Shown here piece by piece: positions 25,590 to 34,969 of a stretch of DNA of 64,000 nt. The stretch covers positions 10,557-74,556 of the forward strand of contig USEI01000008.1 in NCBI GenBank assembly GCA_900553685.1. Reading direction: 5' to 3'. Below the pieces are notes generated by a model. It made no database searches. It saw nothing but the letters and a program-made list of their open reading frames with translations, and was not told the origin of the DNA. The DNA comes from an uncultured Clostridium sp. GTDB lineage: Bacteria > Bacillota > Clostridia > TANB77 > CAG-508. Both the position numbers and the translations under genes were made by a program. Position 1 is the first letter of the stretch. Each line of letters opens with the position of its first letter.

Positions 25590-26285
25590 TTAAATTTTTT
25601 TGATTAGCAATTTTAGAATTTCTCCAACTCTTTTTGAAACTTCTTCAATATATGTATGGAAATCTATTTCATTATTTCCATTTGGAGTATCAGAAATTCC
25701 TCTTATAACTAAAAATGGTATTTTATCTAAAGTACAAACTTGAGCTATTGCTGCTCCTTCCATTTCAATACAATCCGCATTAAATTCTTTCTGAATTTTA
25801 AGTGATTTTTCTAGATTTGAAGCAAACCAATCACCTGTTACTATTCTTCCTATTTTTATGTTAAAGTCTCTATTTTTATACTCTTCCATAGTATTTTTAC
25901 AAAGTTTTACTAAATTCTCATCAGACTTAAAAAATTTTCCAGTTCTTGCAATTTCACCTTTTTCATAATTTCCAACTCCTGTTATATCAAAATCATGTTG
26001 AACTAAATCTTTACCTATCACTATATCTTTAACTTTTAATTCGTTTGTTAATCCTCCAGCTGTTCCAACATTTATAACATAACTAGGATTAAACTTATCA
26101 ATCATTATTTGAGTAGTTCTTGCTGCATTCACTTTTCCTACACCACATTCTACTAAAACACATAGTTGATTTTCAATGTTTCCCTTTATAAATTTTAATT
26201 CAAATATTTCTTCTTCTAAAATATTAGTCATATTATCTTTTATTGCTATCATTTCTTTTTCTTCAGCTGCTATAATACCTATCAT
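25590..26285 (-). CDS. mtnN: 5'-methylthioadenosine / S-adenosylhomocysteine nucleosidase
   Basis: Cleaves adenine from MTA and SAH, by-products of polyamine synthesis and methylation. IGIIAAEEKEM at the N-terminus carries the catalytic Glu11; VINVGTAGGL, CIEMEGAAIAQVC and VIRGISD (catalytic Asp) follow. 231 residues, the usual size. It starts 12 bases after the apt stop codon; the adenine it releases is the substrate of Apt, so the pair forms a compact purine-salvage operon. Confidence 0.96.
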   Translation of the reverse strand: MIGIIAAEEKEMIAIKDNMTNILEEEIFELKFIKGNIENQLCVLVECGVGKVNAARTTQIMIDKFNPSYVINVGTAGGLTNELKVKDIVIGKDLVQHDFDITGVGNYEKGEIARTGKFFKSDENLVKLCKNTMEEYKNRDFNIKIGRIVTGDWFASNLEKSLKIQKEFNADCIEMEGAAIAQVCTLDKIPFLVIRGISDTPNGNNEIDFHTYIEEVSKRVGEILKLLIKKI

Positions 26286-26297
26286 AAATTATCTCCT

Positions 26298-26822
26298 TTA
26301 TTTTCCTTCAAAACTTATTACAGAATATATATCATATTCTTTTAATTTTTCTCTTGCTTTTAACTCTGGTAGTTCTATCAAGCAACAAATTTTTATAACT
26401 TCTCCACCTAGTCTTTTTACTAATTTTATTATTGCCTCTATGGTTCCTCCTGTTGCCATTAAATCATCAATTATTACAACTTTATCTCCTGGTTTTATAG
26501 AATCCGCATGTATTTGCAAGATAGCCTTTCCATATTCTAGATCATAACTTTCTTCTATTGTTTTAAAAGGTAGTTTTCCCTTTTTTCTTACAGGAACAAA
26601 AGCTTTTTCCATATTATATGCTATAGGCATACCAAATATAAAACCTCTTGATTCTGGAGAAACTACTATATTAAAATCTAAATTTTCTAAACCCTTTTGG
26701 ATTTCTTTTATTGATAGCTGTAATCCTTCTGGTTCCTGGAGCATACTCGTTACATCCCTAAAAATTATTCCATCTTTAGGAAAATCTTTTATACTCCTAA
26801 TATAATCTTTTAATTCTCTCAT
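26298..26822 (-). CDS. apt: Adenine phosphoribosyltransferase
   Basis: Converts adenine and PRPP to AMP. The PRPP loop VVIIDDLMATGGT is at about residues 117-129, and FPKDGIIFRDVT and SPESRGFIFG are family signatures. 174 residues. The ATG follows AGGAGG. It is first in a two-gene operon with mtnN, coupling removal of adenine from MTA/SAH to its recycling. Confidence 0.97.
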   Translation of the reverse strand: MRELKDYIRSIKDFPKDGIIFRDVTSMLQEPEGLQLSIKEIQKGLENLDFNIVVSPESRGFIFGMPIAYNMEKAFVPVRKKGKLPFKTIEESYDLEYGKAILQIHADSIKPGDKVVIIDDLMATGGTIEAIIKLVKRLGGEVIKICCLIELPELKAREKLKEYDIYSVISFEGK

Positions 26823-26940
26823 TTTTTCCTCCTTTTATTAATTTTAATACTTAATAATCAACAATTATATTGTTCATACATCCTTTCAGTTGTTTTTAAG
26901 AATTAAATAATAAGTATATTAAATTTTTTAAATTAACCGG

Positions 26941-27786
26941 TTATATTTGTATTAATAAAACTCCTAAAATTATAAATAAAGAAGCTAATACTTTTTTCTT
27001 TACATCTTTTCTCTCTTTTAAAAATATATAGCCAAATAAAACATTTAATATAACTGCCAACGCACAAAGTGGAGCTACAACACTTGCAGGACCTAACTCA
27101 TAAGCCTTTAAAGTTGCCATTATTGAAGTAGACCAAGAAATTGCTGTTATGATCATCATTTTTTTATTTCCATTTCTAAATTCTGTTTTTAAATCAGAAA
27201 TCTTTATTTTTTCAAAAATAAAGATCAATATACTAGGAATACCTAAAGTTATTGCCACATAAAAAGCTAAATTAAAATTATTTGATATATTAACATCTAA
27301 AAATAGAGCTATAGTAAAAAATAAATTTGCTAGCATTCCTAAAACAACGTATTTATCTATTTTTACAGTACCTTTTTTGTAAAATACTAAAATATTACTC
27401 AAAATAATTAAGATTGCACCTACAAATTTACTAATTATAAAAGGTTCCTTAAAAAATATAAAACCTGCAAAAATCATAAATGCTGTTGAAAGTTGTCTAA
27501 TAACACTAAAAGTAGAAGCTTCCATTCCACTTCTAACTATTGTATTTAATCTATCTACTATTGTGTAAAAAATTATAGATAAACCAAGCAATATGTAAAC
27601 TCGTATATCTGTTGGAAATGTAATTTTAAAAAATGGTGATAATAGTAAAATTGAGCCAGCTCCAATCAATTCTAAAATCACAGTTAATGGTCCTGATTTA
27701 GTTAAAGATTTTGCAACTATTCTATAACTTTGATCAAATATAACAGCTAAAATCAAATATAATATAACAAATATAATATAATTCAT
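26941..27786 (-). CDS. EamA/DMT family transporter
   Basis: Integral membrane transporter of the drug/metabolite superfamily, with about ten membrane helices in two homologous halves; the C-terminal half ends with LGPASVVAPLCALAVILNVLFGYIFLKER, typical of EamA. The start at 27786 (MNYIIFVILYL) has AGGAGA upstream; the longer frame to 27819 would overlap the VanY-like gene. 281 residues. It begins 16 bases after that gene, so the two are likely cotranscribed. Substrate unknown. Confidence 0.85.
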   Translation of the reverse strand: MNYIIFVILYLILAVIFDQSYRIVAKSLTKSGPLTVILELIGAGSILLLSPFFKITFPTDIRVYILLGLSIIFYTIVDRLNTIVRSGMEASTFSVIRQLSTAFMIFAGFIFFKEPFIISKFVGAILIILSNILVFYKKGTVKIDKYVVLGMLANLFFTIALFLDVNISNNFNLAFYVAITLGIPSILIFIFEKIKISDLKTEFRNGNKKMMIITAISWSTSIMATLKAYELGPASVVAPLCALAVILNVLFGYIFLKERKDVKKKVLASLFIILGVLLIQI

Positions 27787-27802
27787 AAAATAATATCTCC
27801 TA

Positions 27803-28666
27803 TTAAAATTGATTATCAATTAAATATTCTATGTACTCTTCTAAACACATGTCCAATTCAGTAATTTTCTTAGCGTGTTCTGCTCCAACATATCTCCAAT
27901 GCCAAGGTTCAAAATCAACTTTGGTTATATCTTCTTTTTCTCGTGGATATCTTAAAATAAAGCCATAATTTCTAGCATTTTCTAAAAGCCAAGTATATTC
28001 TGCAGTTTTTTCAAAATTATAATCTACATAATTAAAATCTACTGCTAGTCCTAAATTGTGTTCACTAGATTGGGGTTTATTTATAGTTTGCTCTGTCAAA
28101 GTCTCTGCCTCTTCTCTAGACTTACCTTGAGCTAAATATTCCTTTACTCTATTATCATATAATTCTTTTTGATGATCTATACTCCTATAAGCTGATTGAA
28201 TCCATATTTTTGATGCACCATCAGCTTTCATTGCTTTTAACATTTGCATAAGTTCTACTATTATTCTGGAATCAACAGCTCTATATTCATCAATACTTGC
28301 TAAATTTACTGTAAAATTTTCTGGCATATCATTTTCAAAATTAACTAGTATTAATCTCCAGTCATCAATTTTAATTTTTTTACTAATAATCTCATCAAAA
28401 GTATTAATCATAAGATTATCTGCAATTTTACTATCTAATTCTTTTAAATTTTCGTTAGTTGGTATAACATTTTTTTCATTAATTATATTCTCTTTACTAA
28501 TATTAGCTTTTACAATATTTTTCTTTTCAATATTTTCTTTTGAAAAAATTTTGTTATTATTTTCTATAACATTATTTATCAAAAAATATATGCTTAAAAA
28601 AGTTATTATAAAAATAATAATAACTACTATTAATTTTATAATAAAAATATCTTTTGATTTTTTCAT
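27803..28666 (-). CDS. D-alanyl-D-alanine carboxypeptidase, VanY/M15B type
   Basis: A 287-residue zinc peptidase anchored by an N-terminal membrane helix (about 9-30), with the catalytic domain outside. Zinc motifs are intact: SSEHNLGLAVDF and EPWHWRYVG; WIQSAYRS also matches the family. It removes the terminal D-Ala from peptidoglycan stem peptides. The ATG follows AGGGGG. It lies downstream of a two-component system, but a 13-bp hairpin at 28705-28733 separates them. No vanA/vanH-type genes are present, so this is not evidence of vancomycin resistance. Confidence 0.92.
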   Translation of the reverse strand: MKKSKDIFIIKLIVVIIIFIITFLSIYFLINNVIENNNKIFSKENIEKKNIVKANISKENIINEKNVIPTNENLKELDSKIADNLMINTFDEIISKKIKIDDWRLILVNFENDMPENFTVNLASIDEYRAVDSRIIVELMQMLKAMKADGASKIWIQSAYRSIDHQKELYDNRVKEYLAQGKSREEAETLTEQTINKPQSSEHNLGLAVDFNYVDYNFEKTAEYTWLLENARNYGFILRYPREKEDITKVDFEPWHWRYVGAEHAKKITELDMCLEEYIEYLIDNQF

Positions 28667-28704
28667 TTTTCCCCCTAAATTAAATACATAAAGATATTTA
28701 AATT

Positions 28705-28733
28705 TATATACTTATTTTTTAAATAAGTATATA
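28705..28733. terminator. Hairpin between the sensor kinase and VanY-like genes
   Basis: Perfect 13-bp A/T stem TATATACTTATTT / AAATAAGTATATA with a TTT loop. There is no good U-tract on the minus strand, so termination may be weak. Confidence 0.35.
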
Positions 28734-28762
28734 TTTATAAAAGAAATTATATATTTTCAAAT

Positions 28763-29782
28763 CTATAGTATGTCTGTATAAGTAGCTTTAGGAAATACAA
28801 GATTAATTTCTGTTCCTTCATTTTCTACTGAATTTATGTTTATTGCAATCCCTAATTTATCACATAATTTCTTGCATAAATATAAACCAATTCCTGTAGA
28901 TTTTTTATTAGAATATCTACCATTTGTTCCTGTAAAACCTTTTTCAAAAACTTTTTCAAGTTCACCACTTTTTATTCCAATACCATTATCATTTATATAT
29001 AAACTAATATTTTCTTTTCCTTTCTGGGCATATATTTCTAGTTTTAATTGTTTATCTTGTTTTTTATACTTTATACTATTTTGTACAACCTGATTTAAAA
29101 TAAAAATAATCCACTTACTGTCTGTTTCAATATAAAAATCTAAATTATGTAAATCAATAATTGCTTTTTCCTGAATTAAAATATTTTTATTTTTCTTAAT
29201 GCATTCATTTACTATTTCTCTCAAATTATTTTTCTTAATAAAATAATCTTTCTCAACATTAGTACTTCTTGCATAAAAAAGAGCTTGTTCTATATAATTT
29301 TCAATTTTATTTAATTCTTCATCTATACTCTTAGTTACTTCATTTTTATTATTTTCAATAATCATTTTACTAGTAGTTATAGGTAATTTTATTTCATGTA
29401 TCCATAATTCTATATACTCCTTATACTCTTCTTGCAAATATTTGTATTTATTTACATTTTCAAGCATTGATTTATCTACTTCATCTAATACTTCTTTTAA
29501 TAATTTTCCTTCAACAAAATCTGGTGCCTTTATAATTTCTGTAATCAAATACTTTTCTTCTAGTTCTTCTAATAAATTATTCAACTTTTCATAAAATCTC
29601 TTTTTTGAAAAGTATTCTATAAATATACCTATAAAATAAACTATTAAAATAATGATTAGTATATATAATTTAATAAAAAATTTAAAATTATATATCATTA
29701 GAAATATTTCTATCGTTAGTAACGCAAAAATTAGCAAAGAAAATCCTATTATTTTCTGTTTAAAAAATTCTTTAAAACTCAT
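28763..29782 (-). CDS. Sensor histidine kinase, BceS-like
   Basis: A 339-residue membrane kinase with two N-terminal helices (about 12-30 and 35-55) and almost no extracellular loop, as in intramembrane-sensing kinases. The H-box is WIHEIKLPI (His about 149). Kinase motifs follow: N-box NQVVQNSIKY, G1 box INDNGIGI, G2 box KSTGIGLYLCKKLC. BceS-type kinases usually sense peptide antibiotics through a BceAB transporter, but none is in this window. It starts eight bases after the response-regulator stop codon. Confidence 0.9.
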   Translation of the reverse strand: MSFKEFFKQKIIGFSLLIFALLTIEIFLMIYNFKFFIKLYILIIILIVYFIGIFIEYFSKKRFYEKLNNLLEELEEKYLITEIIKAPDFVEGKLLKEVLDEVDKSMLENVNKYKYLQEEYKEYIELWIHEIKLPITTSKMIIENNKNEVTKSIDEELNKIENYIEQALFYARSTNVEKDYFIKKNNLREIVNECIKKNKNILIQEKAIIDLHNLDFYIETDSKWIIFILNQVVQNSIKYKKQDKQLKLEIYAQKGKENISLYINDNGIGIKSGELEKVFEKGFTGTNGRYSNKKSTGIGLYLCKKLCDKLGIAININSVENEGTEINLVFPKATYTDIL

Positions 29783-29790
29783 ATTTACCT

Positions 29791-30462
29791 CTATTTTAAT
29801 ATATATCCTTGTCCTCTTTTAGTTGCTACTATATCTTTTAGACCTAAATTTTCTAATTTATTTCTTAATCTTGTTATATTAACAGTTAAAGTATTATCAT
29901 CAATAAAACTTTCACTATCCCAAAGGTATTCCATTATCTCTTCTCTTGAAATAATTTCACCTTTTTTTCTTACTAAATAATGTAAAATTTTCATTTCATT
30001 TTTAGTAAGTTCTACTTTTAAATTATCTTTTTCTATTATTCCTTTTGATATATCTAAAATAAAATCACCACAGTTTATTTTGTTTTGCTCATAATTTATT
30101 CTTTTAGTTCTTTTTAAAATTGCAGAAATTTTTGCAAGTAAAATATGTATATTAAAAGGCTTTGTAACATAATCATCTGCACCATAATTCATACTTAAAA
30201 TTTCATCAAGTTCATTGTCTCTACTTGTAACCATAATAACAGGTACATCAGATACTTTTCTTAGTTCTCTTAGTATAAATTCTCCATCAACATTTGGTAA
30301 GTTTATATCTAATAATATTAAATCTGTTTTTATCTTTATAATATCATCAACTGGATTCAAAAATTTTTCTAAAAACTTAACTTCATATCCATTATTACTT
30401 AAAAATATATTCAATTCTTTTCTTATTTTTTCATCATCTTCTACAATTAAAATTCTATCCAT
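29791..30462 (-). CDS. OmpR-family response regulator, BceR-like
   Basis: A 223-residue regulator. The receiver domain has the acidic pair EDDEK near the N-terminus, the phosphoacceptor Asp in LILLDINLPN (about 53) and Lys in VTKPFN. The winged-helix DNA-binding domain covers about 130-223 (ISREEIMEYLWDSE, VTKNEMKILHYL-like elements and ATKRGQGYIL). Partner of the adjacent kinase and upstream of it. The ATG at 30462 follows AAGGTG. Confidence 0.93.
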   Translation of the reverse strand: MDRILIVEDDEKIRKELNIFLSNNGYEVKFLEKFLNPVDDIIKIKTDLILLDINLPNVDGEFILRELRKVSDVPVIMVTSRDNELDEILSMNYGADDYVTKPFNIHILLAKISAILKRTKRINYEQNKINCGDFILDISKGIIEKDNLKVELTKNEMKILHYLVRKKGEIISREEIMEYLWDSESFIDDNTLTVNITRLRNKLENLGLKDIVATKRGQGYILK

Positions 30463-30490
30463 AATATCACCTTAATAATTATATCATAAA

Positions 30491-30535
30491 AAAACAATTT
30501 ATATACTCACAAAATAGTAATATATAAATTGTTTT
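30491..30535 (-). terminator. Terminator after the acetyltransferase gene
   Basis: 14-bp stem AAAACAATTTATAT / ATATAAATTGTTTT with a 17-base loop, followed on the minus strand by TTTATGATAT. It lies five bases beyond the stop codon. Confidence 0.6.
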
Positions 30536-30539
30536 AATA

Positions 30540-31094
30540 TTAAATATGTTTTACTGGTCTACAAGGATTTCCATAAGCAACAACATTTGAAGGTATATCT
30601 TTTGTTACTATACTACCTGCACCTATAACTACATTATCACCAATTTTAACTCCAGGAAGTACTACAACATTGCCACCTATCCAGACATTATTACCAACTT
30701 CTATTGGTTTTGCATATTCCAAGCCTTTATTTCTTTTTTCTACATCTATTGGATGTCCAGCAGTATAAAAACCACAGTTAGGTGCTATAAATACATTATC
30801 TCCAAATTTCACCTTATTAGCATCTAATATTACTAAATTATGATTTGAATAAAAATTTTTACCAATCTCTATGTTATAACCATAATCACAAATAAAAGGT
30901 TGTTCAATTCTGAATCCCTCTCCTGTACTGCCTAAAAGTTTTTTTATTAATTTTTCTCTATTTCCAATATCAGATGGTTTTAAGTTATTATACTCATAAC
31001 ATAAATCTTTTGCTTCTAATCTTTCATTTTCTAATTCTTTATTATAGTTTGCATCATATAATTCTCCTGAAATCATTTTTTCTTTTTCGCTCAT
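30540..31094 (-). CDS. Sugar O-acetyltransferase (maltose/galactoside type)
   Basis: Left-handed beta-helix acetyltransferase of the LacA/Maa group, transferring acetyl from acetyl-CoA to a sugar hydroxyl. N-terminal MISGELYDANYNKEL, catalytic His in YTAGHPID (about 115) and hexapeptide repeats (VWIGGNVVVLPGVKIGDNVVIGAGSIV) are typical. 184 residues. The ATG follows AGGAGG. Monocistronic by its terminator. Natural acceptor not known. Confidence 0.93.
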   Translation of the reverse strand: MSEKEKMISGELYDANYNKELENERLEAKDLCYEYNNLKPSDIGNREKLIKKLLGSTGEGFRIEQPFICDYGYNIEIGKNFYSNHNLVILDANKVKFGDNVFIAPNCGFYTAGHPIDVEKRNKGLEYAKPIEVGNNVWIGGNVVVLPGVKIGDNVVIGAGSIVTKDIPSNVVAYGNPCRPVKHI

Positions 31095-31201
31095 CTTTCC
31101 TCCTATAAAATTACATAGTCAAATTTTGTATAATATAAAAATTCTTTTAATTTCTATTATGTAAAGTCTATCTTATATTTACTTAACCATTAGTTTCTAT
31201 G

Positions 31202-32335
31202 CTATGAATTTGTATTGTTTAATCTTTTTTCTGTATCTTTTTTTATCATAGAATATATTACTGAAAACACTGGTACACCTAAAAGCATTCCTAATATACC
31301 AAATAAACTTCCACCAACAGTAACTGCTACTAAAACCCACATTCCTGGTAAACCAACAGATCCACCTACTACCCTTGGATATATTACATTTCCTTCAACT
31401 TGTTGCAATATTAAAACAAATATTATGAAAGTTATTACTTTAATTGGCTCAGCAGATAATATTAAAATTGCACCAATTATAATTCCTATAAACGCTCCAA
31501 CCACAGGAATTAAAGCAGTTACCCCAACTAAAACTCCTATTGGTACAGCATAAGGAATTTTTAAAATTAACATACCGATTATACATAAGCTTCCTAATAT
31601 AGTAGCTTCTAATGCTTGTACTGTTAAAAAGTTTTTAAAAGTTTTATTAGTTATTCTTCCAACTTCAATAATTTTAATTGCTTTTTCCTTTTTACAATAA
31701 GCTTTTATTATTCTAAGTACTTGATTCTTTAGTTTTTCTTTACTTGTTAAAATATATATTGCAAATATTATTGCAATAATCAAATTTGTAATTAAACCTA
31801 CCACACCCATAACTAATGAAACAGAAGAACTTAATACACTAGAAAGGATTTCCATTAATTCATTTTTTATACTATCTGTATCAAAATTCATACCAGATAT
31901 TAAAGAATCTATTTCTTGAATGTTTTCTGTATTACTATTTATAAATTTATTTATTTCTTCAGCATAATAAGGTATATTGCTAACTAACAATTTTATTATA
32001 TCTATTAATTCTGGAACTATTAAATTAATTATTAAATATAATATAAAAGTAATAACAATAATTGCTAAAATTAAGGAAATAAATCTTATTAAATTTTTAT
32101 TTATAAGTGATTTTCTTTTTTTGTTTTTTATTTTCGACAATTTGTTTTCAAAAAAAGTCATTGGGATATTTAATATAAAAGCTAAAGCCCCACCTAAGAT
32201 AAATGGGAAAACTATTTCAATTATTTTTCCAAAAACAGTTCCTATTATACCAAAATTATTTATTCCCCAGTAAATAATTATTGCAATTATTATTACTTTT
32301 AGTAGATTTCTTAAATCTTTTTTTTCACTTTCCAT
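31202..32335 (-). CDS. AI-2E family transporter (PerM/YdbI-like)
   Basis: A 377-residue polytopic membrane protein with about eight helices. The N-terminal VFPFILGGALAFILNIPM, the central loop rich in charged residues, and the C-terminal GLPGMWVLVAVTVGGSLFGILGMLLGVP are family signatures. Members have been linked to AI-2 export or Na+/H+ exchange, but function varies, so no substrate is claimed. The ATG at 32335 follows TGAGGT. Monocistronic. Confidence 0.9.
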   Translation of the reverse strand: MESEKKDLRNLLKVIIIAIIIYWGINNFGIIGTVFGKIIEIVFPFILGGALAFILNIPMTFFENKLSKIKNKKRKSLINKNLIRFISLILAIIVITFILYLIINLIVPELIDIIKLLVSNIPYYAEEINKFINSNTENIQEIDSLISGMNFDTDSIKNELMEILSSVLSSSVSLVMGVVGLITNLIIAIIFAIYILTSKEKLKNQVLRIIKAYCKKEKAIKIIEVGRITNKTFKNFLTVQALEATILGSLCIIGMLILKIPYAVPIGVLVGVTALIPVVGAFIGIIIGAILILSAEPIKVITFIIFVLILQQVEGNVIYPRVVGGSVGLPGMWVLVAVTVGGSLFGILGMLLGVPVFSVIYSMIKKDTEKRLNNTNS

Positions 32336-32441
32336 ATTTTTACCTCATATTATTTCTAAAATTTATAATTTAATTTATATTTGTAAACTCTAATTTTTCA
32401 ATATATATTTGATATTATTTATAACTCATATCATTATAGTT

Positions 32442-33284
32442 TTAAGATACTAAATAATATTTTAATTCTTTCATTTTTTCTAAAGTGTCTTTAATGCCTA
32501 AGTCATACATCTCTTGCAATTTTTCTGGATCTCTCTCTATTCTTTTTATATGTAAAGTTTTAGAAGGTCTTATTACAAAAATCTCTTTCTTATTTTCCAT
32601 ATCTATAATTTTTTCTACTGTATTATTGTAATTTTTATATCTAGTATTTATTGCTTTTATAAGTTTTGGATATCTTCTATAATATAATTTAGCTAATAAT
32701 TCATTCTTTTTCTTTTTTCTATATTCTATTGGTCTTGTTAATACAACAATTATTTTATCATATCCTAATTTTTCACATTTTTTTATTGGTATGCTATCTG
32801 TTATTCCTCCATCTAAATATTTTCCTGTTTCTAGTTCAACTATTTTAGAAACAAAAGGCATTGCAGAACTTGCTCTTAAAGTTTCTATTTGAGCAAAAGC
32901 ATCTTTTATTTCTACATATTCTGGCTTTCCAGTTTCTACATTTGTTATCGTTGCATAAAATTTTGTGTTAGACTTTTTATAAGTTTCTCCATCAAATACA
33001 TCTAATTTTTGTGGAAGTTCATAAAAAGAAAAATCTTTATTTATTATATTTCCAGTTTTTATAAGTGAACTAAGCCCCATATATCTTTTATCTTTTGCAT
33101 ATTTTTTATTATAATTTATAGCTCGCCCTCTTTGTTTTGATAAATAATTTATTCCAAACAAAGCTCCTGCTGATACTGCAACAATACCATCAATTTTTAT
33201 ATTATTATCTAAAAATACGTCTAAAACTCCTGCAGTATACATTCCTCTCATTGCTCCACCTTCTAGAACTAATCCTATGCTCAT
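32442..33284 (-). CDS. Patatin-like phospholipase family protein
   Basis: A 280-residue serine hydrolase of the RssA/YchK type. The oxyanion region LVLEGGAMRGMYTAGVLDVF opens the protein, the nucleophile is in VSAGALFG (first Gly of GxSxG replaced by Ala), and the catalytic Asp is in YLDGGITDSIPI. Acts as acyl hydrolase on lipids in the family. No signal peptide. It ends the cluster that begins with the membrane-anchored thioredoxin: its ATG at 33284 is nine bases after the trxA stop. Confidence 0.9.
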   Translation of the reverse strand: MSIGLVLEGGAMRGMYTAGVLDVFLDNNIKIDGIVAVSAGALFGINYLSKQRGRAINYNKKYAKDKRYMGLSSLIKTGNIINKDFSFYELPQKLDVFDGETYKKSNTKFYATITNVETGKPEYVEIKDAFAQIETLRASSAMPFVSKIVELETGKYLDGGITDSIPIKKCEKLGYDKIIVVLTRPIEYRKKKKNELLAKLYYRRYPKLIKAINTRYKNYNNTVEKIIDMENKKEIFVIRPSKTLHIKRIERDPEKLQEMYDLGIKDTLEKMKELKYYLVS

Positions 33285-33293
33285 CCTATACTC

Positions 33294-33599
33294 CTATTTA
33301 TTTTTATTTAAAAAAGCTTGTAACTCTTTTTTACTAATTAGTCCCACACTTTTATCAACTGGTTCTCCATTTTTTATAAAAACAAGTGTTGGAACGCTCA
33401 TAATTCCATATTCTATTGCAAGTTCTTGTTCATCATCAACATTGATTTTTAAGAATTTTATATCAGCATTTTCTTTCTCTATTTCTTCAACTATTGGTGA
33501 CAAAGCTTTACAAGGTGGACACCAAGTTGCATAAAAATCAACCAATACATTTTCATTATTTTTTACCTCTTTTTCAAATATATTTTTATCAGCTTCCAT
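33294..33599 (-). CDS. trxA: Thioredoxin
   Basis: A 101-residue cytoplasmic thioredoxin with the active site WCPPCK at about 27-32 and cis-Pro in SVPTLVFI. The CPPC dipeptide differs from the usual CGPC and may shift the redox potential. The stop codon of the CcdA-like gene overlaps the AGGAGG that starts this gene, so the two are translationally linked. Together with the membrane CcdA-like protein and the anchored thioredoxin it could pass electrons from cytoplasm to the outside. Confidence 0.93.
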   Translation of the reverse strand: MEADKNIFEKEVKNNENVLVDFYATWCPPCKALSPIVEEIEKENADIKFLKINVDDEQELAIEYGIMSVPTLVFIKNGEPVDKSVGLISKKELQAFLNKNK

Positions 33600-33608
33600 A
33601 TTTACCTC

Positions 33609-34298
33609 CTAAAATCCTAAATAAAACATATAAAATCCTATAATTAAAATTATTAAACCAATACTATATTTCAAAATATTACTTATTTTTCCATACTTAT
33701 TACTTTTAATTATTTTCTTTAAAGTTCCAACTGATGTTCCTGCAATTACTGTTAAAATGCTATTTCCTAATGAATATAATAATAATAAAAATATTCCTAG
33801 AAACATATTTGCTGTATTAGCCACTAAAGCAAGTAGTACAACTAAAACAGGAGTCGAACAAGGCGAAGAAAAAATCCCGCCTAAAATTCCAGCAAATAAA
33901 GCACCCAAATATCCTTTCTTACTATTATTTGCCTGTAAGTTGATAGGTTTTATAAAAGTAATAATTTCAAACATTTGTAAAGACATCATAACCATAATTA
34001 TTCCAAGCACTATATACCACCAATTATTTGCAAATAACATTAATTTTCCTAAAATTCCTGCCATTGCTCCTAAAATTGTAAAAGTTATAGCCATTCCTAG
34101 AGCAAAAACTAAAGAAATTTTAAAAGCCTTTTTTGTGTCCTTGGTATCTACTCCTCCTACAACTCCAATAACAAGTGGTAAGCTAGACAAAGAACATGGT
34201 GTTATAGAAGTAAAAACACCAGCTAAAAATGAAATAATTGGTGCTATCCAGAAATTATTGTTTATAATTTCTGACATATTTTGTAATAATTGTTCCAT
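33609..34298 (-). CDS. CcdA-like thiol-disulfide transmembrane protein
   Basis: A 229-residue, six-helix membrane protein of the CcdA/DsbD core family that carries reducing equivalents across the membrane. The two essential Cys lie in TSITPCSLSSLP (about 34) and IFSSPCSTPVL (about 145), each in the Pro-Cys context of the family. Its ATG at 34298 directly follows the TAA of the anchored thioredoxin, and its stop overlaps the next ribosome-binding site, so all three are tightly coupled. Confidence 0.92.
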   Translation of the reverse strand: MEQLLQNMSEIINNNFWIAPIISFLAGVFTSITPCSLSSLPLVIGVVGGVDTKDTKKAFKISLVFALGMAITFTILGAMAGILGKLMLFANNWWYIVLGIIMVMMSLQMFEIITFIKPINLQANNSKKGYLGALFAGILGGIFSSPCSTPVLVVLLALVANTANMFLGIFLLLLYSLGNSILTVIAGTSVGTLKKIIKSNKYGKISNILKYSIGLIILIIGFYMFYLGF

Positions 34299-34952
34299 TT
34301 ATTTCATCTCCTTAATTATATTCTTAAGGTCTTCTTCTGATAAATAACCCACATGTGATGTATATATGTGTTTTCCATTTTTATCTTTAACTAAATTAAG
34401 TCCTAACTCTCCATAATTTTTGGGAGTAAAAGCTGTTCCATCACTATTAATGAAAATTTGTGTAGGAATTAAACTAACATCATATCCTTCACATAATTCT
34501 GGATATTCCATAACATCACAAACCTTTATTATTGCTTTTCCTCTTAATTCTTCATTTAATTTTTTTAAGATTGGTTTCATTTCTCTACATGGTGCACAAT
34601 AATCAGCGCCAAAATCTAAAATTATTGGTAATTTATAGCTTTTTAATTTTTCTAAATCAAAACTTTCATCTGCCTCAAGCTCAAAATCTTTTTCAGACGT
34701 TAAATTATTATTTACACTATTTTGAGTTTCTATATTATTATCTTCTAAAACTGTATTTTCAATATTCTCATTTTGTACATTATTAACTGAATTATTTACT
34801 ATATTTTCAAATTCTTGACTATTTTGATTTACATTGTTACTCGCTATGGCTTCTTTTGAATTCTTTTCTTCAGAATTTTTATAAAACCATATTGTTATTA
34901 TAATAACTAATATTAATAAAATTATTATTAATGATTTTATACTTATATTCAT
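34299..34952 (-). CDS. Membrane-anchored thioredoxin-like protein
   Basis: A 217-residue protein with an N-terminal membrane helix (about 7-24), a low-complexity linker rich in Asn and Glu (25-90), then a thioredoxin fold with active site DYCAPCREM at about 115-123. The linker places the domain outside the membrane. It is the likely extracytoplasmic acceptor of electrons from the CcdA-like protein next to it and may reduce disulfides in surface proteins. The ATG at 34952 follows AGAGAGG. Confidence 0.9.
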   Translation of the reverse strand: MNISIKSLIIILLILVIIITIWFYKNSEEKNSKEAIASNNVNQNSQEFENIVNNSVNNVQNENIENTVLEDNNIETQNSVNNNLTSEKDFELEADESFDLEKLKSYKLPIILDFGADYCAPCREMKPILKKLNEELRGKAIIKVCDVMEYPELCEGYDVSLIPTQIFINSDGTAFTPKNYGELGLNLVKDKNGKHIYTSHVGYLSEEDLKNIIKEMK

Positions 34953-34969
34953 AAAACTATTCCTCTCTT

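Noticed and set aside
27803..28666. VanY-like gene as vancomycin resistance
   Set aside because: No VanHAX-type genes nearby; VanY-like carboxypeptidases are common in cell-wall metabolism.
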